Assembly (NCBI GenBank): GCA_036768485.1
Contig: JAVLUZ010000822.1
Span: forward strand, 124,001-188,000
DNA from: Mermis nigrescens
Lineage: Eukaryota > Nematoda > Enoplea > Mermithida > Mermithidae
Direction: 5' to 3'
DNA: 64,000 bases
How positions within the stretch are numbered: position 1 is the first letter of the stretch; every line of letters begins with the position of its first letter. A program made the translations under genes and the position numbers. The notes below the pieces were generated by a model. It was not told where the DNA came from. It made no database searches and saw only the letters and a list, made by a program, of their open reading frames with translations. Shown in pieces: positions 15,001 to 27,000 of the stretch.

Positions 15001-18000
15001 GGCTGGTACGCATTTGGAGTTTGTCCCAATATAATGATCATTCGATTGATTCAATTTATCGTAAAATGATCGTTTGCATATATGTTAAAGTGGTGGTAGA
15101 TTCCCCTCCTCGCCCTATTCTCCGAACCCCAATTATTTTGTCCATCTGATTTTTTGGACATTACATGCGTTTTAGGCGATTTTGGCTGTTTTTTGTGCCA
15201 TTTTGGCCATAGATGGAAGGCCAATTTCCTCTACTCTTTGAAAAGCCGACTGCTTCCCAGCCTTATTTTTGAGCCGTTACATGTATGACTATTATTATTA
15301 GAGACCGGATAAATACATACGTAGAAAAAACTTTTAATTGCTTGGAAAGGTACGTGGAAAAAAGTGCTCTTTACGTGGAAAGTTACGTGGAAGACTATGG
15401 CAATTTTATAAGGCTTAATATATCAAATACTGACATAACAACAATATTATTCATGCAAAAAATGTTTTGTCGCTGATAACGTTTGAAACAATAAAATCAG
15501 CGTGTCTAAAACTTTCAACCAAAAAAGTTTACTGTTTGCTTAGATCTTTTTCACTTGCTCTGTAAGACGAGCGGATTTAAATCTTACTCAGTGATCTGGA
15601 TTTGATGATCGTAATCGAATTTCACTACATTTAAGCAGCAAATCGTCTGCAACAATAAAATTATCTTTATATTTTAGCAATCGAATTTAGCCTTAAGCAA
15701 ATCAGTTGTGCTCAAAAAGAATGCAACACTAACAACTCTAAACGCCTTGATCAAATCTGCAGTAACGAGACATTATCAGGATTTTTCAACCGATAATAAA
15801 CTTGATTTTCAGTCATTTCATTGTTGCAAACAACCAATTACGTGGAAAATCGTCACAGCATGCATTTGACGTGGAAATACGTGGACGGTATCCTATTTAC
15901 GCTGATTTACATGGAGAAAAAAGCCGTCCTACCGTACTAAAAATGCGTTTTTCCTACGTTTCTCGATGTGCTGATTCCGAATTTCTATTCAGAAAATTTA
16001 CGTGGATCCACATATGTGTCTATCCGGTCTCTAATTATTATACGTGACTGACATACAAAGATGCACACAGTCAAAAGTTATGGGAGGGTGTAAACCGATT
16101 TCCGGGGGGGGGGTGAATGTTTATTTAATTCCGCCATTTAATGTCAATTTTTGATACTTAATTCGCTGCATTTTATTCCTCATGGATTTTTGCGGTTGAA
16201 TTTGCAAAGATAACAATAAGTGCGATGGAATGACCTGCAACATCAAATATGTATACACGAAATAACGAAAGAAAAGTGTATGGATGAACGATTGCACATT
16301 TTATTGCTAAAAAATAAGTATGTATTGATATTTGGAATTACAGTGGAAAATGTGGTTTGACGCTTTTTCATGGTTCGAGCAACAGGTTCGGTTCCAAAAC
16401 GGCCTGAGGGGGTATGCCGTTCAGAAGTTCTGATAGGGGATACCCCACCAGTGTGGTGCATGTGTGCATGTATCGTGACTAATTTAAGAGTCTTAACACG
16501 TGTTTACCTCTAGTCCTTGATTTATTTTTGATCAACTTATTTGAAAATTGACATTAGTTTCAAATTATTTTGCCTATTTTTTGCTTATATTGAATTTGGT
16601 CTTAATCTCCAAATCCCAATAGTGTTTAAAGCTTTTTAAAGCTACTGCATGTTATTGGTCATTGACTTTGAGTTTCAGTCAGTATATTCTATCTTATATG
16701 CGTTAGAAGGTAACATACATATAAGTGTCTTTTCAAAGCGTGAACCCGTCACGTGGTTTAGACTTGAATGTGAGTAACGTGGAGTGGGTAATATTAATGT
16801 TCTGGTTTTTAGCTTTATTTCAGGCACGTTATTGCGTCAATAACTAATAGTTTTTATCTTCTTTTGTTATAGTCAATCTTGCTTTTGTTTTTATTTTCAA
16901 ATTTATTGCATTCGCAGATTGATCGGTTACTTCTGCTTGTTTAGCAATGAAGATTTGTCGCAAAATCTTGTTCATTAGCTGGCGTGATGTGACAAAAGTG
17001 TTGTCGAGAGCGATTGAATGTGTTTTTTCTTCCGAATCGACTATTTGTTCTACTTCGAATTTGAGCCGGACGCGTAATAGCGAATTGAATGCTCTTCAAT
17101 CAGCCCAAAAGGCTGCTTTGGTTGGTTTTCAGAATTTACTGAAATTGGCTGATTTATTAAGTGAGCGATTGCTCTGTTTATTACCTCCGTAGGAAGCAGA
17201 GAGCAGAAAATGGACTGTCTTAACAGCCGGCTTGCCATCCAGTTTATTTTTTTTGTTTTTATAGATTTAAAAATGAAGACTTTACGTGTAGTTACATATA
17301 TACATTTTCTTAAACATGTATAAGCGACTTTAATTCAAAATTTTCTTCTTAGTCGAATTCGTTGCTTTGCAGGACAATTATAATATAAAAATTCTCTAGA
17401 AAAATTCTAAATTCAATTCGTAAAGTTAGCGATATGAATACCTACATACAGGATGCATATGTACATATTTTATTTCTGAATCGAATCTGCTCTTAGTGCA
17501 AGAAGTCCCTTTACAAACAAGGAATTATGTATACAATTTTGGCATTATTTATGAATTACTTATGTCGTTATTTCTTTTTGGTTTAATGTTGTTTTTTATT
17601 TTTTTTACTGTATTTTTTTAAATTGTTTTTTTATTATTACTTTTTTTAATTGTCATAGTCGTTGTTTCACTGTTTGATTGTGTAAGTTGTGCAATTTGAG
17701 ATCAAAACAAAAAAGAGTGATGTTTGCTAATATATTTAGGCTAGGATTATTTCTGAATCCTATGAAGAATTAAAAATACAACAATTTATCAATCGAAGAA
17801 TTTTGATATTTTTACTCTATTACGCGCTTGTCAAGTGAATTTTGTGATCTTTTGGATGCTAAATATTACAGGAAACTAGTTAGCACGAAACGCCAAATTA
17901 TTTAGGCATTCCTTCGTCTGAAACACTATTTTGAAGCTTTCCTAAGACTAGCAAAACATCATATTAACAAACTGGTACAAAACAGTTTACAAATCTTTGT

Positions 18001-21000
18001 CATAATGTTTAAGTCAATTTTTGACTTTTAACAGACAATTTAAGTTACTAAATTAGTGTGACTTGCTAAAAGATTTCGGCTATTTTAGGCTTCATACGGA
18101 GAAATAGCCTAGTAAACCGAAAAATTTTGACGTTTTTGGATCTCGATGTCAAGCGAAAGCTTTACTGTGTTTGCTTACGAAAAGTCTTGGTACAGCCGAA
18201 AAAAATTTTTGAAATACAAAAAAATTGCCTATTACCACGATATATACGCCTCATTTACATAGATGTAATGGCTCGAAATTCGGGTCAGTGTCCCCGGCCA
18301 TTTTCAGGGGCGGTGGGGGGGAAGATGGACTCTTTTTGACCAAAATAAAAAAACACTTAAAAATGGTTAAAAAATGCAAGTTTTTGCAAAAAATCGGGAG
18401 GGGGCAAAAAATTTCTGATTTTGGGGATGAGGGGACGACCAACTTCGGGTGGATTACAAGTATGCTCATTTAGCTCACCAAGTGTAATCGTATAAAATCA
18501 AGTCATACTTTCCAAGATCTGAACGACCTCTGCGGTGTTTTGATACAAACTCTTGCGGAGGTTTGTTGTCCCATTGAAGAGCTCAGAGCATGGCGTGACT
18601 GTGAGCTAATGAAAGTGCATTCGTCAAGTCTGAACGAATATTTTGTAAAAACGAAACAATCGAAGTTGTCGAAAATCGGTTCGAAATTTTCGGCCTTAGC
18701 CAAAAAATCTAAGGATCCGCAGATGTCATCCGAACAAGCGATGTGCATAGAAATGATCCTAAATACTACGCTTAAAATTCGATCTTACGATCGGTCCTGT
18801 TGGACTTCTGCTATACGGTACGCTTTGATAAGTATATGTGGTAAATTCAGGGCCGTATTTAGGGGAGCGATTGGGGAGGAGCGGCCCCCCTTCCCTGGGC
18901 CTGAAAAATTTTTTTGAAATGTAAGATAATGCACGAAAAGATGGGAAAATGGCATGTCGTTGGCGTGAAATCTTCAAATTTTCGGCGCTCTGCGCCATAT
19001 ACGATGTATTTCCATAATTTTGGCTCAGGCGCGACCAAAAACGACATCATTTTCAGTGAAGAATTGTTTTCGAAAAGTTTGAATTTTATGATCTTAATGG
19101 TTAGAGCATGTCGAAAAACGACGAAAAATGCGTTTTTTTCGCAAGCTATCCCGACTAATTTTCCTCAGATATTAGACTGATTTATGTTGGGTCCGCCCCT
19201 TCCCTTGGCCGAATCCTGGATATGGGCCTGGTACATAGTAATGATAATATAGTTCGCTTAGAATAATACGCTGACTTGCCAAAAATCAAGCTTATACTTA
19301 TTAAACAGGATAAAATCTTGAAATGGAGGTATTTGTAAATAAAAAAGTATGTTAAATATATAATTAATATAAAGAACGGTGCGTATTATCTAGCGCCGGA
19401 AATATTGCAGAAATAACGATAAACGTGAAGCAAAAATTTTTAAATCAGCCCCTGTGCCCTACTGATTATTATAATACTAAGCGTAGATGCGCATGATAAG
19501 GGTGGCCTGGGAGGGATGATATCCGAAATTTTCACTACAGTAAGCTGCCTTTGTAGAGCACATATTTTATGTCAAATTTAGAATAATTCAAATTTAAATT
19601 TAAAGTACACTAATTTTTGTCTAAATCGCTCGACACTACCCCATTTTTTGAGTGCTTAAGCGGGCTAATACCCCTTCTCACCCTTCGCAGTATGCATGTA
19701 CGAGTATGATACTAAGTGTTATGATATGTACATGTAACGGCTCAAATTGCTTAGTTGAGGGGCAGGATCGAACAGCCGTCTCAGAAAAGGCTTATCCCTC
19801 TTCAAACCTATGACGGCTCAGGATTTTGGGAGAGGTGGCTGACAGCCATGCACAGCAGGGGAATTTTCGGGTGTAGGTGAACTTTTAAAATGCATTTTAT
19901 GGCCCAAACATGGTGGACACGCATCAAAACATCGTTTTTTGGCGTTTCTGACGATGCTCTATCTTTCTATGGCAATAAAAATAAAAAATTCGATAAAAAT
20001 CTATTAAATTCTAAGAAATAGAACAGAATATAGTCACTAAAATATGAGTATATGTCGCGAAGCGCCGAAATTTAGCCTTTTTCAGCGAATATATAGCTAA
20101 AAACGCTTAAAACAGCACGTTAAAATTTGACATTAAGTACTTTTTTATGTCAAATTTTCATACTTAATTCATAGTATTTGATTTTTCAATGAATATTTAT
20201 GGCTTAGTTTGATGAAAACTATATCAATAATGGCAATGGAATGAACTTTAACATCAAATTTACACAAAATAAAAGAAAAATGTCTGAATGATTGAATTGA
20301 ATAGTCTACTGCTCGAAAAATAAGTAAACGTACTTCAAATTACACTGGTAGAAGTCATTTGACGCTTTTTCATGCTTCAAACAATCGGTTTTGGTCCAAA
20401 ATCGTCTGAGGGGGTAAGCTTTCCAAAAGTCATGGCAGGGGGTATATACCCCCATTTTCCCTCAGTGCGCATGTGTGATGGCCATTTTGGGAGAGGGATT
20501 GAATTCCTTCAATTCGTTGATAAAAAATGGCAAAAAAATACTAAAAATGATCAAAAACGCTAGTTTTTGCCAATAATCGGGAGGGTGGGAGGGGGCGTAA
20601 AAAAATTTCTGACCTTGGGTGGAGCCCCAATATTACCCCTGTTACACGTGCGCCTCTCCTTCTCCCTGCCAGTGTGTCTATATGGATAGTCCTACTATTG
20701 CGGACCCACTTGTCGCGTATTTTGCTGCTTTCGTGTGATTATTTTTTCTGATTTTCCCTCTAATTTAGGATTTTACTTGCAGATGCACTCAATACGTGAT
20801 GGAATTCGAACGTGCTATATTTACGACATTGCCAAGCTCGCATCGAAATGCGCAGTGTAACGGCGATGATGCAAGCAACTCCCGTAGACGATTGATCGAT
20901 TCAGACGACGATTGGGCGTTAACGGTAATGTCGCCAGATTCGTCCCAAACCGGACAATGCGGCAACGTCGTCGATGATGTCGCCGATAAGTTTCGTCATT

Positions 21001-24000
21001 CGTCAGGCGCCGAAATCAGCGCTTATTTGATCGGAGTACTTCTGGCCAAAGTTTTACGGTATGTAGGTCATCAATTTTTACGCTTTATAGTCAACATTTT
21101 TGTTTTTCATGATTAACGAAAAATTTTTATGTCTTTATAATGGCTTATCTTGATATCTTTTAATTTTTGGTCGAAAAGTCCGTGTACGAGTCAGTGTTTT
21201 TTTGTACAAGGTCCGTTTGTACATGTACAAAGATGGTCCCTAAAAGGGTCATTCCATGTCAAGTGATCAGATTTTTGAAATGTGCCCTGCATGACCATCA
21301 CAGATTTTGATGAAATCTTACACATAAAATCTCACATGTCTTAAACGAACTTTGTTTAAGTTTCAGGTCTGCCTGTTGAATACCTGTGGAGATATAGCCA
21401 CTTGTTTGACCCCATGCTGTTACCACGTATGTATATTATGACTGTGATATTCTTACGACTTTGAGATATTATATCTTTCTATCCGTTTTTTCAAAATAAA
21501 TAAAACTAAGCTGTCTTATACAACTTTTTAAGCTCTATTTAATGAAACTATGAACAGTTTTTTTCTGGTCAATTCTGAGCATAAAATCTGGTGTAAATTC
21601 GGCAAAAAAATTTGCATTTGAAAAACATTTTAAGTTTGACACTGTATAGCTCTTGAAGTACTTACATGATAAACACGAGATTTAACATACAACATCTCAG
21701 TATAACCTTCTTTTAGAATCTACACTTGGAACCTCAAACCTCATTTCCGTTAGTTTACAAAATAGGTGTAAAGTTGACAATTTTTGTGAAAAGGCTAAAA
21801 ATTGGGTTAATTCAGCCAGCTTTTACGAAAAACTATTCTCTAAATACGCTTTGAAACATATCTTATTAGAAAGAGCATGTTTTAAACTCCCTAGAAAAGT
21901 GCATTTGAATTTCCAACGCGGGTTAATAGTGCCAAAAAAGGGACAAAGTTGGGAGATATTGGCATTACAATGAGCTATATTTTAACATGCACTTTGGTCT
22001 TTTTCTGGGTAGTTGGTGTATATTTTAAAGTTTTACATTGACGTGTTACTACTCTATTGCGTTGGTCCATGGTGACATTGTCACTACCAGTCAAGAACTT
22101 GAACTGGCAACCCCATCGCCATAGGGGTCACGCCCGATAGCTGTGCAATACCAGCCACGGGTGAGCTACTTTGTCCAGGTTCCCAAGCCTCGAATTTGGT
22201 TTCTTCATCTAGGTTCCAAAGCCTTGGTGGTGGTATCTATCTGGTTCCAAAGCCAATGATTGGGCATCTTATCCTAGGTTCCCAAGCCTGAGGTGGGTAT
22301 CTTATATGGTTCCCAAGCCGAAATGAGGGTCCACTTTGATTTTAGCTGGGCATCAGTCTTTTTAATTGTGAAATTTATGAGCTACTTTCTTTAAAATATT
22401 TTCTGAAATTGATACTGTTGGCCAGACGATGTAACTTAAGGGGCACAGAGCATGTAAATGAGGTGTTGCTCTGGAACCCAACAAATATCTTGCCTTTCAG
22501 GCCACGGTTTTTTTTTTGTACTCGGCAAAGATTTTTCCCGATGTACAAAGACTTTTCGGGACCGTCTTTGTACATGTACAAAGATTTTTGGGAAGACAAA
22601 AATTGCAAAAAAGGTCTAAAATTCGGGAAATTTTCGGCGCTTCGCGCCGAAATGAGTAATTGTGTATTCTATATATCTTTATAATGGCAGAAATTGCATT
22701 TCAAAAGTAAAAATGTCGAATTTTCTGCGCGCTTCGCGCCGTTTTAAGACGATTCTTAGTGATTTATACCCTTAGAGACCCAGAAATTAGCTAAAACACA
22801 CTATGAAAAGTTGGAGAACTCTGTTTTTACCACACTAAAGTCGCTGCTATACCATATTATAGTGCCCAAAAATTTTGTGTGTACAAAATGTACAAAGATT
22901 TTTAGGAAGACAAAAACTGTAAAAAGATGTAAAATTCCCACAATTTTCGGCGCTTTGCTACGAACTGATAAATTATTTGTCCTATATATCTTTAAAATGG
23001 CAGAATTTGCATTTAGAATGGAAAAATGTCAACATTTTTCGCCGTTTTCAGATAATTTTCAGTATTTTTTGGCGTCAGAAACCCAGAAATTAGCTATAAT
23101 ACACTACCAAAGATCGAAAACCCTGTTTAACCACACTAAAATCGCTACTGTACTATAGTATAGTACACAAAAATTTGCATGTACAAAATGTACACAGACT
23201 TTTGGGGACCATCTTTGTACATGTACAAACGGACCTTGTACAAAAAAAAACACTGTTTCAGGCCAGTAAAACGAAAGAGCTGGACCATGAGGATGCATAA
23301 ATTTTATCAGTGCATCATTTTGTTCAACTGAGACCTCAACAATGTTGCCGATCCACCATTTGTTGTCATAAATACAGGCAACATAACAACCAGGAAACAG
23401 TTCAGTTAATTTCAAACTTGGACAGGCAGTGTCAGAAATTTTAGCTACAAAATTGGTCGTGTCATTTGAAACTTTGCTGACACGAATTGAGTTTGAATCA
23501 ACTGGTACAAACTGATGATGCTCTCTTGTACCAGCTATCGTGCTGCTTTCCTTCCACCTTTCTTGAAACTTTTTGCTTTGTTCCACTTCTTCTTTTGGAA
23601 CATATATATATTTAATTCCATGAATAGTTTGGTCGCAAAAGTCGAATAAATCTTTTGGCGTCAATATTTGGTTGGTTGATGGTCTTTGGAGGCTTGCTCG
23701 AGTAGCCAGTCGCTTGGTTGTTCCACCAACTCCATCACATGGTGATTTTCCATGACTTGTTCCGAAAAAGTTCCATTCGGCCTCAATCTCAAAATCATTT
23801 TTGTGGTTGCACAAATTGATAAAGTTCTTATGGTTCTTATATTGCGCAGCTGAGCCATCACTGAAGTAGTATATTTTGGTAACATTTGCCTGGGTCACCA
23901 AAAATTCGATCAGTTTTCGAATAAACACATTCACAGATACTGTATCATGCTGCGTGTGATCAGAAATAATGCAACGGCTAACAGTTTGCAATTTGCCCAC

Positions 24001-27000
24001 TGTGTCAACATAATAAGCACGAACGGATGTAATGTGGCTTGTGAGTTTTCCCAATGAAATCCCTGGGCAGCATCTTGGACAACAAATGAGTAATTTTCAG
24101 CAAAGTCTAGCAAAAGGATCAATTCTGTTTCTTTTAGGTTGGACTTCAGCGACTTTAAATATTCGCTTTGATGTTTCGAGATGAAATGATGACCAGTAAG
24201 CTTCCAAATCTTGCTTTCAAATTTTTCGATAAAGTTTTCCACTGTTAGTACACTTGTATCTAAAGTTTCACGGTCCGTGTGCACCCACTGTTTGAATTCT
24301 GTGGTCTCTTCTGAATCCCAATCCTCGAACATTTCCTCCAAGTACATGGTCAGAGCTTCTTCACCAGGGCAGTTTTGACATCGCTGAAGCATACAGTCCT
24401 TGTTATTTAAATCACATACGGTCTTTTCCATTAGCATTTTATAGTTGTCTTTGATATTAGCGCCTTGTAACATGAGCTTTACATTTTGATGTACAGCACA
24501 GACACAGACGGAGTGTGTGCCTGAAGTACCGACCATTACACACCACTTTGGTCTAAGGTCACAAAATTTGGAGAATCCGATTTCAGCTCCATATTTGTTA
24601 CGATATGCAACAAATAGCTCTCTCAAATTGCATAACAGCAGCCGCTTTTGCCTTTGGACTTTGACATCATTGAGTCGAACTGAAACACAATCTTTTTTTG
24701 CCAGGGCACATTCTACTAAATTCATCATCTTCATAAAACTCTTGGACCCTATTGGCAACTTCTTTTGCCAGTAGTTTGCCAGCTTTTGCCTTGGGCATTG
24801 CACAAATACCATTTTTTTTCTTTATTTTTCGGGCTGTTCTTACCATGCGCTCTGATACACCGAATTGATTTGCTGTCTCCATTATTGACCAACTTTTTTG
24901 GGGCCATTGTTAATAGCTGAACCTTTGTTGATCTGCTGGATATTTCGATTTTCGCTTTTAGTTCTTCAATCAGGTCAATATAGTCAATACATAAACTGCA
25001 TTGCACTGATCGACTAGATTGTCCAATGTCTTCAGGTGAAAATCCAGCAGCAGATGTTATTTTTTCTGCTATCACATTCTGAGTACGTTCAATCTTCTTT
25101 TTTACATAGCCAGCCTTATCTCTTGTGGATAACCTTCGAATTTTCAGTGGAGAAGTGCCTAGAGCACTCAGGCTTTGATCGATACCTTCTGAAATGTCCA
25201 TTTCAAAATCATCTGCAGATGAAGAAGATGCTTCAATAGCTTCAATCATAGAAGTATGCTAGGCTTTACATTTAATGCAAATCTTCTGGCCAGGCTTTAC
25301 GTTTCTCTTTGCTACTTTTCTGAAATTTTCGGACATGGCAAGATCGACTTTTGATAATCCACTTTTAACAATGTGACTCTTCTTTTTAAATGGATTGCAG
25401 CATAATTTTTGCTCCATTTCATACATGTCCAGTAGGGATGTGCCGATACCGCTTTTTTGAAAATGACCGATTCTGATTCGATTCCGATTCTTTAAATCTC
25501 AGAAAAGCCGGTTCCGATCCCGATGCCGATTCTGCAAATCTCAAGACAGCCGATTCCGATTCGATTTCGATTCCAAAATAACAGGAATCGGCCGATTCCG
25601 ATTCCGGTTCCGATTCTTGCGACAAACATGTTAAATATATAGGTAGCTAATCAGTGTTCTTTTGGTACTAAGTCCGTTTGTACATGTACAAAGATGGTCC
25701 CCAAAAGTCTTTGTACATTTTGTACATGCAAATTTTTGTGTGCTATAATATAGTACAGTAGCGATTTTAGTGCGGTAAAACAAAGTTTTCGATCTTTGGT
25801 AGTGTATTTATCTAATTTCTGGGTTTCTGGCGACAAAAGTTACTGAAAATTGTCTCGAAACGGCGCGAAGCACCGAAAAATTCGACATTTTTCCATTCTA
25901 AATGCAAATTCTGCCATTTTATAGATATGTAGGAGTAACAATTACTCATTTCAGCGCGAAGCGCCGAAAAATTTTGCGGATTCTGCACCTTTTTACAGTT
26001 TTTGTCTTCCCAACAATCTTTGTAAATTTTGTACACACAAATTTTTGGGTACTACTAAATGGTACAGTAGCGATTTTAGTGTGAAAAAAACAGAGTTGTT
26101 CGACTTTTGTTAGTGTGTTTTAGCTCATTTCTGGGTCTCTAAGGGCAAAAATCACTAAGAATCGTCTTAAAACGGCGCGAAGCGCGAAAAAGTTGACATT
26201 CTTCCTTTTGAAATGCAATTTCTGCCACTCTAAAGATATATAGAACACACAATTACTCATTTCGGCGCGAAGCGCCGAAAATTTTTGCGAATTTAAAGAC
26301 CTTTTTTGCAATTTTTGTCTTCCCATAAATCTTTGCACATGCACAAAGACGGTCCCGAAAAGTCTTTGTACATCGGGAAAAATCTTTGCCGAGTACAAAA
26401 AACTGTGCTTCCAGGTCGCCAGAAAAAGTCGCCGGAAAAATTTAAGAAATTATGGTCACTGATGGCCAAAAATCATTGCAAATTGCATATCCATTCTTTA
26501 TCTCGCCAAATATTTTTGGCCCATTGGTGTGCGGCCGCCCCACCCCCCGCCCCCTTAAACCCGCCCCTGGTGGGAAGAGAAGCGATCAACCTACCTGCTA
26601 ATGTCGACTTTAGCAAGAAAATATTTGGCAGCCCCAGCTAAGAGCGTCCCATCGGAGCAATTGTTTAGTGGCGCTGGAATAATACACGATCCGCTGAGAA
26701 ATAGATTACAAGGCAAAAAGGCTGAAAAACTATTATTTCTAAAATATAATCTGCCCTAAATTAAATTTCAGTATTAGACATTAGTATGCATATGACGTTC
26801 AGATGAATAAAAACTTGACCAGTACCCGCACGATCTGTTTTTTGTCATAAATGTGGCGTAGCATTGGGTTACCAGTACTTTACTATAAGGGAAAAATTGC
26901 TTATTTTTACGTTTTAAAGCATAAAGTTGTGTTTCCCTGTTTTAATTCTGCTATAATTAAAATAAAAAGGAATCGAATCGATAATTGGATCATTTTTAGC

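Noticed and set aside
25419..25625. Ser/Glu-rich frame
   Set aside because: Translation of CCGATTC subterminal repeats.
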